From contig CAWDBV010000007.1 in assembly GCA_963800705.1 (NCBI GenBank), positions 124,001 through 188,000 on the forward strand: 64,000 nucleotides of DNA. The letters are read 5' to 3'. Position numbers and translations under genes: made by a program. Position 1 is the first letter of the stretch; each line of letters begins with the position of its first letter. The notes under the pieces were generated by a model that saw only the letters and a list, made by a program, of their open reading frames with translations, was not told where the DNA came from and made no database searches. The stretch is from CAWDBV01 sp963800705 (GTDB lineage: Bacteria > Actinomycetota > Thermoleophilia > Solirubrobacterales > 70-9). Positions 37,365 to 45,920 of the stretch are shown here, in pieces.

Positions 37365-38273
37365 CTAGACCGGTGTCAGCTCGCCGCTCGCCCGCTCCCA
37401 GGGCCGGGTCGCGCGCAGGGTCGAGAGAATCGCGCGCGTCGCCGGATAGCGGTTGAGGGCGTAGAAGTGGATTCCAGGCGCGCCGGCGCGCAGCAGCTCG
37501 GAGGACTGCGCTGCCGCGTAGGCGACGCCGAGCTCGAACTCGGCGCGCTCGTCGCCGTCCAGCGCCTCCATCGCAGCCGCGAGCGGCGCCGGGATGCTGG
37601 CCTCGCAGAGCTTGCAGAAGCGCGTTATCTGCGCGTAGCTGGTGATCGGCAGGACCCCGGCGATGATCGGGACGTCGATGCCGGCCGCGCGGGCCGCGGC
37701 GACGAAGTTGAAGTAGTCGCGGTTGTCGAAGAAGAACTGGGTGATCAGGAAGCTCGCGCCGGCCTCGACCTTCGTCTTCAGAAAGGCGATGTCGGCCTCG
37801 AGGCTCGGCGCCTCCGGATGTACCTCCGGGAAGCAGGCGCCCCCGATCGCGACGCCCGGGTAGTGCTCGGAGACCAGCGCGGCGAGCTCGGAGGAGCTCG
37901 TCAGCCCGCCCTCTGGGGCGACGAAGTCGGCCTCGCCTCGGGGCGGGTCGCCGCGCAACGCGAGCACGTTCTCGATTCCGGCGTCGGTGACCTGGTCGAG
38001 CACCTGGCGCAGCCCGTCGACCGTCTCGCCGACGCAGCTCAGGTGGGTCATCACCTCGACGCCGTGCTGCTCCTTGAGGGCGCGGCTGATCTCAACCGTC
38101 CCCTCGCGGGTGCCGCCCCCGGCGCCGTAGGTGACCGAGAAGTAGGCCGGGTCGTGCTCGCGCAGGACGCCGACCGTCTCGAACAGCGTCTCGCGGCCCT
38201 CGTCGGTCTTCGGCGGGAAGAACTCGACCGAGAGGCTCGGCTCGTCGCCCTTCAGGATTTCGTCGATTCGCAT
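37365..38273 (-). CDS. metF: 5,10-methylenetetrahydrofolate reductase
   Basis: 302-aa TIM-barrel flavoprotein that makes 5-methyl-THF for methionine synthesis. Motifs: LSVEFFPPKTDEG (start of barrel), VTYGAGGGTREGT, VMTHLSCVG, NVLALRGDPP, GGACFPEVHPEA, FLITQFFFDN, IIAGVLPITSYAQ, GAPGIHFYALNR. The length matches bacterial MetF without the eukaryotic regulatory domain. The ATG is supported by TACCAT 6 nt upstream. Divergent from the sigma factor. Confidence 0.97.
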   Translation of the reverse strand: MRIDEILKGDEPSLSVEFFPPKTDEGRETLFETVGVLREHDPAYFSVTYGAGGGTREGTVEISRALKEQHGVEVMTHLSCVGETVDGLRQVLDQVTDAGIENVLALRGDPPRGEADFVAPEGGLTSSSELAALVSEHYPGVAIGGACFPEVHPEAPSLEADIAFLKTKVEAGASFLITQFFFDNRDYFNFVAAARAAGIDVPIIAGVLPITSYAQITRFCKLCEASIPAPLAAAMEALDGDERAEFELGVAYAAAQSSELLRAGAPGIHFYALNRYPATRAILSTLRATRPWERASGELTPV

Positions 38274-38279
38274 TGGGAA

Positions 38280-38285
38280 ATGGTA
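38280..38285 (-). promoter_or_regulatory. -10 box (TACCAT) for leaderless metF
   Basis: TANNNT, 6 nt, then the ATG at 38273. Confidence 0.5.
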
Positions 38286-38305
38286 GGCGGCAGGCAGATT
38301 CGGGG

Positions 38306-38335
38306 TTGGGATCGGATGCCCGCGGTCACTATCCT
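38306..38335 (+). promoter_or_regulatory. Promoter of the ECF sigma gene, leaderless
   Basis: -35 TTGGGA (38306-38311), 18-bp spacer, -10 TATCCT (38330-38335), 7 nt, then GTG at 38343. This selects the GTG over an in-frame ATG at 38316 that would lie inside the promoter. Confidence 0.6.
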
Positions 38336-38342
38336 GCGCTCG

Positions 38343-39464
38343 GTGAGTACCGCTCAGACCGGCCCAACCGACATCGCGGCGGGCCGATTGCTCGAAGCGG
38401 CCCGCGGAGGCGACGAGGACGCCTTCCGCCGCCTCGTCGAGCCTCACCGCGGCGAGCTCCAGGCGCACGGCTACCGGATGCTCGGCTCGGTCCACGACGC
38501 CGAGGACGCGCTCCAGGATGCGTTTCTGCGCGCCTGGCGCGGCCTCGACCGGCTCGAGAGTGAGGACGCGCTCCGCGCCTGGCTCTACAAGATCACCACC
38601 AACACCTGCCTCGACACGATCGGCAAGCGCAAGAAGCGCGTCCTGGCGGTCGACAACGCTCCGGCCACCGACCCCGGCGACGGCCCGGGCGATCCGCTGG
38701 TCGAGACGGTCTGGATCGAGCCGTTCCCCGACGAGGTGCTCGAGGTCGAGGACGGATACGCCACGCCGGAAGCCAGCTACGAGCAGCGTGAGGCCATCGA
38801 GCTCGCCTTCATCGCCGCCCTCCAGCACCTGCCTGCCAACCAGCGCGCCGTGCTCATCCTCCGCGAGGTGCTCGGCTACTCGGCCCAGGAGACCGCCGAC
38901 CTGCTCGAGACCAGCGTCGCGTCGGTGAACAGCGCCCTGCAGCGGGCGCGAAAGGCCGTCGAGGAGAAGGCGCCCGCCGAAAGCCAGCAGCAGACCCTGC
39001 GCTCACTCGGCGACGATCAGATCCGCGAGCTCGTCGACACCTACGTCGAGGCCTGGGAGAACCAGGACGTCGACACCGTCGTCGGGATGCTGAGCGAGGA
39101 CGCGAGCTTCTCGATGCCGCCGCTCGCGAGTTGGTTCGGGCCCCGCGACCAGATCGCGGAGTTCCTCGCCAGCTCACCGATGTCGGGTGACTGGAAATGG
39201 AAGGCCGTGCCGACGCGGGCGAACGGGCAGCCGGCGCTCGGGTACTACACCTGGAGCGATGAGGCCGGCTACTACCGGCGCTTCGCGCTCAACATCCTCA
39301 GCTTCGACGATGACGGCAAGATCAGCGACGTCACAGCCTTTCTCACCCGGACCACCGGCGACGATGACCGCGAGCGGATTTTGCGCCTCCCCGAGCACGA
39401 CGCCGACCCGTACTGGATGAAGGCGGCGTTCGAGAACTTCGGGCTCCCCGAGCGCCTCGACTGA
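38343..39464 (+). CDS. ECF sigma factor with SnoaL-like C-terminal domain (SigG / TIGR02960-like)
   Basis: 373 aa. Sigma region 2 (about 20-90: FRRLVEPHRGELQAHGYRMLGSVHDAEDALQDAFLRAWR), an acidic linker with WIEPFPD, region 4 (about 150-205: LPANQRAVLILREVLGYSAQETADLLETSVASVNSALQRAR), then an NTF2/SnoaL-like domain (about 225-345). No anti-sigma gene is adjacent; in such sigma factors the SnoaL domain is thought to control activity in place of an anti-sigma factor. Convergent with a membrane protein; CTGAG-N8-CTCAG spans the stop. Confidence 0.93.
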   Translation: MSTAQTGPTDIAAGRLLEAARGGDEDAFRRLVEPHRGELQAHGYRMLGSVHDAEDALQDAFLRAWRGLDRLESEDALRAWLYKITTNTCLDTIGKRKKRVLAVDNAPATDPGDGPGDPLVETVWIEPFPDEVLEVEDGYATPEASYEQREAIELAFIAALQHLPANQRAVLILREVLGYSAQETADLLETSVASVNSALQRARKAVEEKAPAESQQQTLRSLGDDQIRELVDTYVEAWENQDVDTVVGMLSEDASFSMPPLASWFGPRDQIAEFLASSPMSGDWKWKAVPTRANGQPALGYYTWSDEAGYYRRFALNILSFDDDGKISDVTAFLTRTTGDDDRERILRLPEHDADPYWMKAAFENFGLPERLD

Positions 39465-39474
39465 GTGTCATCGC

Positions 39475-40114
39475 TCAGCCGGGCTCGGACCGGTAGAGCT
39501 GGACGCTGAGCCCGGCGAGCAGCAGGATGCCCGCGCCGGTTACCCAGGCGAACGCCGGGGTCAGCATCAACGGGGAGAGCAGGAGCAGCGCCAGCAGCAG
39601 CGTCAGCCACGCCGTGGGAGGCCGGACCGGCGCTCCGGCTCGCAGAGCGACGAGAGCGATCGGAGCAGCGAAAGCGGCGAGCCCGACCCCGGCCGCCGGC
39701 GCGCCGAGCGCGTAGGAGACGTCGAAGTAGATCTGCGCGGTGTCGCCGTTCAGCTGCCCGTCCTCGGCGGCCAGCGCTCCGCCCATGTTGATCGTCTCGG
39801 CGCCGAGCCCGACCGCACCCGCGAGCACGGCGCCGCCGAAGGCCATCAGCGGCAGCCCACTGCGCTTGCGGCCCCTCGGCGGCCTCGAGCCGCTCCCGCA
39901 TGACGGCGCCGAACCAGATGAAGAACAGGATCGAGACGATGCTCATCGTGCCGCCGATCAGGATCTCGGTCGAGGTGTCCTCGTAGAAGGAGAGGATCTC
40001 GGCGGTGCCGGCGCCGCGGTCGGGCTGTTCGAAGCCCCATAGCGCACTGCCGACGCCGAACAGCACCGCGGCGAGGAGGCCGGAAAGCGGGGCGAGGCGG
40101 GCGAGCCGGTCCAC
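39475..40114 (-). CDS. Multi-pass membrane protein, frameshifted
   Basis: Family not firmly recognised; about 212 aa after correction, with around six membrane helices. N-terminal part: RLARLAPLSGLLAAVLFGVGSALWGFEQPDRGAG...ILSFYEDTSTEILIGGTMSIVSILFFIWFGAVMRERLEAAEG; C-terminal part: RKRSGLPLMAFGGAVLAGAVGLGAETIN...AFAWVTGAGILLLAGLSVQLYR. The join needs one base removed in the CCCC run at 39872-39875 (length 3n+1). Located between the sigma factor and tetR; it could be a target of either. Confidence 0.75.
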
Positions 40115-40149
40115 ACGCCGAGCCTATTCGGCCCGGGTCCAGGAGCGCC

Positions 40150-40184
40150 TGAGACGTAGAGACTAATCGTGCTAATGTGTCTCA
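40150..40184 (+). promoter_or_regulatory. Promoter/operator of tetR-mpaB
   Basis: TAATGT (40173-40178) sits 8 nt before the ATG at 40187. GAGAC (40159-40163) pairs with GTCTC (40179-40183) across 15 nt, and a second TGAGAC (40150-40155) pairs with GTCTCA (40179-40184). The palindrome covers the -10 and the transcription start, as expected for TetR autorepression. Confidence 0.5.
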
Positions 40185-40186
40185 CA

Positions 40187-40822
40187 ATGGCATCCAGGAC
40201 CCAAGACCTGACCGGGCTGCTCGCGGCCGCGGACGCCGACTTCGACCCCTACGCGGAGCGGATCCTCGAGGCGGCGCGCGGCGAGCTGCTCGAGCACGGC
40301 CTGCGCCGCACCTCGCTCGACGAGATCGCCCGCGCCGCCGAGGTCAGCCGCGCGACCCTGTTTCGCCGCTTCCCGAACCGCGACGCGCTCGTCTTTGCGC
40401 TCGCAGCCCGCGAGGCCCGCGCGGCGATCGCCCGCGTCGACGCCCAGGTCGCCGAGATCGATGACGCCGAAGAGTTCCTCGTCGCCGGCGCCCTCGGCGT
40501 CATCCGCGAGATCACCGGTAACGGCCTCCTGCAGCGGCTGCTGGTCACCGACTCCGAGCAGATCCTGCCCCTGCTCACCTCGCGCAGCGCGCCGATTCTG
40601 GAGATCGGTCGCGAGTACATCGTCGGCCACCTGCGCCGCTTCCGCGACGACGGCGCGCTGCTCGACGGAGACCTCGAGGTAATGGGCGAGCTGCTCGCCC
40701 GCCAGGTGCTCTCGTTCTCAGTTAACCGCGACAGCCTGCTCCCGCTTGACGACGAGAAGAAGTTCGCCGAGGTCGTGCGGACGACGATCGCGCCGCTGCT
40801 GCTGAAAGCAAAGAGCCGCTGA
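40187..40822 (+). CDS. TetR-family transcriptional regulator
   Basis: 211 aa. N-terminal helix-turn-helix (about 42-62: RTSLDEIARAAEVSRATLFRRFPNRDALV) and a variable ligand domain. The ATG is chosen from three in-frame candidates because of TAATGT at 8 nt and the operator just upstream. Its TGA overlaps the ATG of the MpaB gene, so the pair is one transcript, presumably controlled by the regulator in response to the oxygenase substrate. Confidence 0.93.
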   Translation: MASRTQDLTGLLAAADADFDPYAERILEAARGELLEHGLRRTSLDEIARAAEVSRATLFRRFPNRDALVFALAAREARAAIARVDAQVAEIDDAEEFLVAGALGVIREITGNGLLQRLLVTDSEQILPLLTSRSAPILEIGREYIVGHLRRFRDDGALLDGDLEVMGELLARQVLSFSVNRDSLLPLDDEKKFAEVVRTTIAPLLLKAKSR

Positions 40823-41718
40823 TGGGCGCCCCCGCTGCCACCGAGCCGCTTCCCCGTTCCGCTGAGGCAGCACCGCCAAGCGCCCCGACGCTGGCCGAGC
40901 TCCAGGAAGAGGCCTGGGAGTCGATGTCGGCGGCGGCGATCCTGCTGCTCGGCGGCGCCAACGTGATCATGCAGCTGGCGCGGCTCCCGGTCGGCCACGG
41001 TGTCGCGAAGAGCAAGGTCGACAGCGGCAATCTCCACAAGCGGCCGATCAAACGCACCCGGACCACGCTTTCCTATCTGATGATCGCGATGTTCGGGACC
41101 GAGGACGAGCGCGCCGCCTACCGCCGCGAGGTCAACCGCTCCCACCGCCCGGTCCACTCCGAGCCCGGCGACGACGTTTCCTACAACGCCTTCGACAAGG
41201 ACCTGCAGCTCTGGGTCGCTGCCTGCATCTACGTCGGCTCCGAGCAGGCCGCGGAGCTGTTCGTTCCGGATCGGCTCGACGTCGACGATGCCACCGCCGA
41301 GGCCCGCTACCGCTATGGCTCGCGGATGGCGACCACGCTCCAGGTTCCCGAGGAGATGTGGCCCGCCGACCGCGAGGCTTTCGACCGCTACTGGGCCGAG
41401 GGCATCGAGCAGATCGAGATGGACGAGCTGACTCGCGGCTACCTGCGCGAGTTCGCGCGGCTCGACTTCCTCCCCACCCTGCTGGCGAAGCTGTTCGGCC
41501 CGCTGCACGAGTTCATCGCCGCGGGTTACCTGCCGCCGCGCTTCCGCGAAGAGCTCGGCCTCGACTGGAGCAAGCGCAAGCAACGCTGGCACGACCGGAT
41601 CACCAAGCCGCAGATCGCGCTCGGCCGGTTCCTGCCCGGGCCGCTGCGCCGCTTCCCGCTCAACTTCTACCTCCGCGACACCCGCCGGCGGATCCGGACC
41701 GGCAAGCCGATCGTCTGA
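40822..41718 (+). CDS. MpaB-like oxygenase (DUF2236)
   Basis: 298 aa. Oxygenase MpaB family: AAAILLLGGANVIMQLARLPVGHGVAKS, RTRTTLSYLMIAMFGTEDERAAYRREVNRSHRPVHS, FDKDLQLWVAACIYVGSEQA, and the C-terminal LPPRFREELGLDWSKRKQRWHDRI. Conserved His/Arg residues (GHG, NRSHRPVH) fit the haem-binding fold described for related latex-clearing proteins. The substrate is unknown; TetR-MpaB pairs are frequent in actinobacteria. Confidence 0.88.
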   Translation: MGAPAATEPLPRSAEAAPPSAPTLAELQEEAWESMSAAAILLLGGANVIMQLARLPVGHGVAKSKVDSGNLHKRPIKRTRTTLSYLMIAMFGTEDERAAYRREVNRSHRPVHSEPGDDVSYNAFDKDLQLWVAACIYVGSEQAAELFVPDRLDVDDATAEARYRYGSRMATTLQVPEEMWPADREAFDRYWAEGIEQIEMDELTRGYLREFARLDFLPTLLAKLFGPLHEFIAAGYLPPRFREELGLDWSKRKQRWHDRITKPQIALGRFLPGPLRRFPLNFYLRDTRRRIRTGKPIV

Positions 41719-41734
41719 GCCGACGAGCCTGGAG

Positions 41735-42118
41735 CTAGGAGGCGTTCAGCTCCACGGCGGCGCGAATCAGCGCCTTCAACGCCTCTTCGTCGAGCTCGTC
41801 GCCCTCATGGATGTCGATGGCGCGCCTCGTGTTGCCCTCGAGGCTGGCGTTGAAGAGGCCTGAGGGGTCATCCAACGAAGCGCCCTTGGCGAAGGTCAGC
41901 TTCACGGCCTCCTTGTAGGTCTCGCCGGTGCAGATCATCCCGTCGTGCTCCCAGACCGGGACCCCCGTCGGATTGCCGGGCTTTCTCCACTTCACCTCCT
42001 CGACCACTTCGGGGTCGGCCTCCTTGATCAGAGCCCGGACGCTTGCGAGGGTTTCTCCCCGCCAGTCGCCCAGCTCCTTGATCTTCTCGTCGATCAGCTC
42101 AGAGGGGTTGTCGGTCAC
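41735..42118 (-). CDS. DUF1801 (YdhG-like) protein
   Basis: 127 aa. LIDEKIKELGDWRGETLASVRALIKEADPEVVEEVKWRKPGNPTGVPVWEHDGMICTGETYKEAVKLTFAKGASL is the typical DUF1801 core (WRKP, F.KGA). Members are proposed to be iron-binding chaperone-like proteins, without firm function. The GTG start overlaps the stop of the second DUF1801 gene, so the two are co-translated and partly homologous. Confidence 0.88.
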   Translation of the reverse strand: MTDNPSELIDEKIKELGDWRGETLASVRALIKEADPEVVEEVKWRKPGNPTGVPVWEHDGMICTGETYKEAVKLTFAKGASLDDPSGLFNASLEGNTRRAIDIHEGDELDEEALKALIRAAVELNAS

Positions 42119-42555
42119 AGTTTTTCTCCTGGTAGTTGGCTTGCTTGCTTCACCCAGGCGGCGAGCTGATCCTCTTCGAGCTCGCCCTCATGGACGTCGA
42201 GGTAGCGCGTTTCCTCGGTCTTGGACTCGCCCGGGGGGACGGGACGCAGCGAGGTGCCGCGGAAGAACGTCACTTTGACGTAGTTCGTGAAGGTGTGGAA
42301 GCTGAGGAACCAGCCCTCGCCTGCTTCGGCTCCGTAGAACGGCGAGTTGTACTTCACGGCCTTGCGGACGCCGGGAACGGCGCTGACGATGACCGCGTCG
42401 AGGCGGCGCCCGACGTCGCTTTTCCAGCCCGGCATCGCCGCGATGTAGGCCTGCACCGGCGCGTCGCCCTCGGCCTTCGCGATCTGAGGGTTGCCGCCGG
42501 CGAGGAGACGCGGCTTCGAGGCCTTCGCCGGCTTCTTGGACGTCCCTTTGGCCAT
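42115..42555 (-). CDS. DUF1801 protein with Lys-rich N-terminus
   Basis: 146 aa. N-terminus KGTSKKPAKASKPRLL, then APVQAYIAAMPGWKSDVGRRLDAVIVSAVPGVRKAVKYNSPFYG...WFLSFHTFTNYVKVTFFRGTSL, matching DUF1801, and ending in LPGEKL. TATGCT lies 11 nt before the ATG. Divergent from the SnoaL gene across 60 bp, which holds the promoters of both. Confidence 0.88.
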   Translation of the reverse strand: MAKGTSKKPAKASKPRLLAGGNPQIAKAEGDAPVQAYIAAMPGWKSDVGRRLDAVIVSAVPGVRKAVKYNSPFYGAEAGEGWFLSFHTFTNYVKVTFFRGTSLRPVPPGESKTEETRYLDVHEGELEEDQLAAWVKQASQLPGEKL

Positions 42556-42615
42556 CTGGTTGCGCGAGCATACGAGCAGGGAGCGTTTCGGTCCATCGCG
42601 TGATACTGCCCAGAG

Positions 42616-43023
42616 ATGTCGGAGAAGAACCTAGAGTTGGTCCGGGAGCGCTACAAGCGATTCGCTGCGACTGGTGAGTTCGATTCGGACTGGTTCGACC
42701 CCGGCTTCGTCATGGACATGACGACCTTCACCGGCTGGCCCGAGGAGCAGTACTACAACGGCGTTGAAGGGGTACGGGAGTTCCTGTCCAGCTGGCTTGA
42801 GGCCTGGGACGACGACTGGCGACTCGAACTCGATGAAGTCCACGACGCGGGTAACGACAAGGTGGTCGCGATTGTCAGCCAGTACGGCCGGTCGAAGTCC
42901 GCCGGCGTCGAGGTGGAGATGCACCTAGCTCAAGCCTGGACGTTCCGAGGGGAGCGATACGCGCGGATGCAAATGTATTCGGACCCCAGAGACGCCCTCG
43001 AAGCCGCCGGGCTGTCGGACTAG
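42616..43023 (+). CDS. SnoaL-like (NTF2-fold) protein
   Basis: 135 aa. MSEKNLELVRERYKRFAATGEFDSDWFDPGFVMDMTTFTGWPEEQYYNGVEGVREFLSSWLEAWDDW-type sequence with the RYARMQMYSDPRDALEAAGL ending common in actinobacterial SnoaL_2 proteins. No catalytic residues can be assigned. The codon use looks less GC-rich than its neighbours, perhaps recent acquisition. GATACT lies 8 nt before the ATG, suggesting a leaderless mRNA. Confidence 0.85.
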   Translation: MSEKNLELVRERYKRFAATGEFDSDWFDPGFVMDMTTFTGWPEEQYYNGVEGVREFLSSWLEAWDDDWRLELDEVHDAGNDKVVAIVSQYGRSKSAGVEVEMHLAQAWTFRGERYARMQMYSDPRDALEAAGLSD

Positions 43024-43046
43024 GCGCAAAGCAGGCGACCAAGCGA

Positions 43047-43119
43047 TGGAGCTAGTCGGACTCGAACCGACGACCTCCTGGGTGCGATCCAGGCGCTCTT
43101 CCAACTGAGCTATAGCCCC
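43047..43119 (-). tRNA. tRNA-Ala (anticodon CGC)
   Basis: 73-nt cloverleaf: acceptor GGGGCTA/TAGCTCC, D-stem GCTC/GAGC, anticodon stem CCTGG/CCAGG with loop ATCGCAC (anticodon CGC), T-arm GTCGG-TTCGAGT-CCGAC, discriminator A. The G3:U70 pair is the alanine identity element. CCA is not encoded. Confidence 0.96.
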
Positions 43120-43197
43120 GTGGGGGTGCTCCGCGGACCCGAAACTGGTCCAGTTCGGTCTCGCGGGAGCGGGTGACAAGGATACGCTGTCGCCAGA

Positions 43198-44505
43198 TTG
43201 AGTTTCGGACGACGGCTGATCCTCTTTTTTCTCCTCATCGTCGTGCTGCCGATGCTCGCCGTAGCAGGACTGCTGGTTCAGATCTCGGCGGAGTCGCGCA
43301 CCGGCAAGGCTGACGCGCGCCTTGCCGCGGGCCTCGACACCGCGATCAACCTCGAGGGCGAGGAATCGGCCAAGGCTCAGACGACCACGACACGGCTCGC
43401 CCGGGATCCGCGGCTCGCCGCGGCGCTGCGCTCCGGTAACCCGGACCAACTGGGTTCGGTCGCGCGTGAGCTGCGGCGGCAGTCGGGGGCGACGGCCGTC
43501 GAGATCATCGGCCCGGCTGGACGGCTTGCCGCTGCCGGGGCCGTCGATGCCGCTGTTGCCTTTGGCGCGGCCGAGCTCCGTGATGGCGAGCGCGAGCTCG
43601 GCACGCTTCGCGTCTCCTCGACGCCGGCGGCGGCCTTCACCCAGAGGGTCGAGGCGCTGACTAAGCGAAACGCCGTCGTGATCGTCGACGGGCGCCCGGT
43701 CGGAGCCACGGTTCAGCTCGATGGCGACGACGCGCCGCCGCCCGGCGAGACGAGCGACGTGGAGGTCGACGGCAGCGATCTCCGCGCCCGGACCACCGAG
43801 ATCGGCGACGGTGCGCAGCTCGTCCTGCTCGGACCCCAGGAGGGCGGCGGGCTGCTCTCGATCAACCTGCGGGTGGCGATCCTGCTCGCGACCCTGCTCG
43901 CGATCGCGCTCACGCTCACCTTCTATCTCGCCCGCACGATGCACCAGCTCCACGAGCTCGTCTCCGCCGAGGCGGTCACCGACGAGCTCACCGGGCTCTC
44001 GAACCAGCGGCGCTTCCGCGAGCTGCTCCACAAGGAGACCGAGCGCGCGAAGCGCTTCGGTCACGACCTCTCGCTCTTGATGCTCGACCTCGACGACTTC
44101 AAGGGGGTCAACGACACCCACGGCCACCTGCAGGGCGACGATGTCCTGCGTGCAGTGGCGAACGCCATCCGGGTCGAGTCGCGCGGAGTCGACGAGCCCG
44201 CCCGCTACGGGGGAGAGGAGTTCTCCGTCGCGCTCCCCGAGACCGACGCCGGCGGCGCCTACGAGCTGGCCGAGCGGATCAGGAACCGGGTCAAGGACGT
44301 CCGGGTGCCGCTGCGGCGCGGCGGCGGCGCGATCGGAGTCACGATCAGCATCGGCGTCGGCGAGCTCGGGGGGCCGGTCGAGGACTCCGACGGCCTCGTC
44401 GACGCCGCGGATTCGGCCCTCTATGCGGCCAAGCGGGAGGGCAAGGACCGCACCCAGAAGGCGCAATCGGGCGGCGACCGGGCGCCTGAGCCCGCAGGCG
44501 GGTAG
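43198..44505 (+). CDS. Diguanylate cyclase with periplasmic sensor domain
   Basis: 435 aa; makes the second messenger c-di-GMP. Two membrane helices (about 8-30 and 220-243) flank an outer region of about 190 residues, probably Cache/PAS-like. A GGDEF domain follows, with active-site motif RYGGEEF and, five residues upstream, RGVD, the inhibitory I-site RxxD, so product feedback is expected. TTG start before SFGRRLILFF; TACGCT lies 9 nt upstream. Ends in a Lys/Gly-rich tail. The signal sensed is unknown. Confidence 0.92.
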   Translation: MSFGRRLILFFLLIVVLPMLAVAGLLVQISAESRTGKADARLAAGLDTAINLEGEESAKAQTTTTRLARDPRLAAALRSGNPDQLGSVARELRRQSGATAVEIIGPAGRLAAAGAVDAAVAFGAAELRDGERELGTLRVSSTPAAAFTQRVEALTKRNAVVIVDGRPVGATVQLDGDDAPPPGETSDVEVDGSDLRARTTEIGDGAQLVLLGPQEGGGLLSINLRVAILLATLLAIALTLTFYLARTMHQLHELVSAEAVTDELTGLSNQRRFRELLHKETERAKRFGHDLSLLMLDLDDFKGVNDTHGHLQGDDVLRAVANAIRVESRGVDEPARYGGEEFSVALPETDAGGAYELAERIRNRVKDVRVPLRRGGGAIGVTISIGVGELGGPVEDSDGLVDAADSALYAAKREGKDRTQKAQSGGDRAPEPAGG

Positions 44506-44593
44506 GAGCGTGCATATGCGCCCGATTGTGCGATGCCCGTAGGCGATACCGCTTACCCTTAGGCGCGTAACCGGTCTCACCGGGGTACCCGCA

Positions 44594-45920
44594 ATGAGTG
44601 AACTCGACGACGCAATTCGCGAGCACCTCGAGCTGAAACGGCTCCACGGCGCCCGCGACGCAGAGATTTCTCAGCTCGAAGACGAGGCGTTCGGCGCCGG
44701 AGATCGGCCCGCCGATCCGTTCGCGGATCCCGCTACCGCGGGTGGCGGCGAGCAGCCGCCCCCGGGGATGGGGGACGAGGCAGCGGGCGCGCCGCCGGCC
44801 CAGCCCGAGGGATTCGCCACACAGGCCCCGCCGGCCCCGCCGCCTTCGCAGGCTCCTCCCCCGGATACCCAGCCCGGGGAGCCCGTGGCGCCGCCGCCGG
44901 AGCAGGCGCCGCCCGGACAGGCTGCTCCGCCCCCGCCCCCCGCGCCGCCGGACTCCCCGATCCCACCCCCGCCCCCGCCCCGGACCGGCGAGATCGTCAA
45001 CGCCCCGACCGAGGAGCACCCGCCGCCCGAGCCTCCATCGGACGAGCTCGCCGGCCAGCCGCCCCCGGCGCCGGCCCAGCAGCAGCCCGCGCCCGTTGAG
45101 CCCGCGCCAGTCCCGCCCCAGCCCGTCGAGCCCCAGCCCGTCGAGCCCGAGGCCCTCGAGCCCGAAACCGAGCCGGAGACTTGCGGAGGGCGAGCCGATG
45201 CTCTACGACTTCGAGGTCGACGAGGCTCCCGGGTCGGCTGACCAGGCTCCGCCTCGTCAGCAGGGACCACCGATGGAGGAGGCACCGCCCATGGACGCGG
45301 CACCCCCTGCCGAAGAGGCGCCCCCTGCCCCCGAGCCCCCGCTCGCCGACGAGGTCCCGCCTCCGGCCGAGCCGGAGCCCGGCCCGCCGCCAGTTCCCGA
45401 GCCGGAGGCCTTCGATCACGAGCCCCCTCTCGAGCCGGACCCCGACGCTCCCGCCGAGGATGCGTTCGCTGACCTCGGCCCCGCCGAGCTCGACGACCTG
45501 CCCCCCGAGGAGCCGCCGCAGCAGCCGCCCCCCGTCTACGAGGAGGAGGACACCGGCCCCGGCGCGGTGACCGCCGACACGGATGAGAGCCAGATGCTCG
45601 AGGAGACGCAGGCCTACGAGATCGCCGAGGACGAGGAGCAGGTACTCGAGGATGGGGCGCTCGAAGAGGAGGAGGATCTGCACGAGGCCGACGCGGCAAC
45701 CGGACCGCCGCCGCCCGCCGAGGTCGACGACCTTCCCCCGGAGCCCGAAGCCCCCGCCGACGCCCCCGCAGAGGGTGAGGCCCAGGACGAAGGCGAGGAC
45801 GAAGCCGAGGACGTGCTCGAGGAGACGCCCAAGTTCCTCGAGGACTCACCCGAAGACGAAGACCTCTGGTTCGAGCAGAAGCCGCCGAAGGACTTCGACT
45901 TCGAAGACGACGAGGGCTAG
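44594..45920 (+). CDS. Proline/glutamate-rich disordered protein, frameshifted
   Basis: Function unknown; about 441 aa after correction. N-terminus MSELDDAIREHLELKRLHGA plus a short helix, then some 370 residues dominated by Pro, Glu, Ala and Asp without a fold, a small island MLYDFEVDEAPGS, and a conserved-looking C-terminus (EDVLEETPKFLEDSPEDEDLWFEQKPPKDFDFEDDEG). One extra base near 45179-45181 joins EPEPE to LAEGEPMLYDFEV (length 3n+1). Possibly a scaffold or client of division or signalling proteins. Its stop shares CTAG with the convergent glutamate dehydrogenase. Confidence 0.75.

Noticed and set aside
42616..43023. Recent horizontal transfer of the SnoaL gene, inferred from lower GC
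   Set aside because: The composition shift is modest and no mobility gene, tRNA-bounded repeat or attachment site is present; noted only as a possibility.
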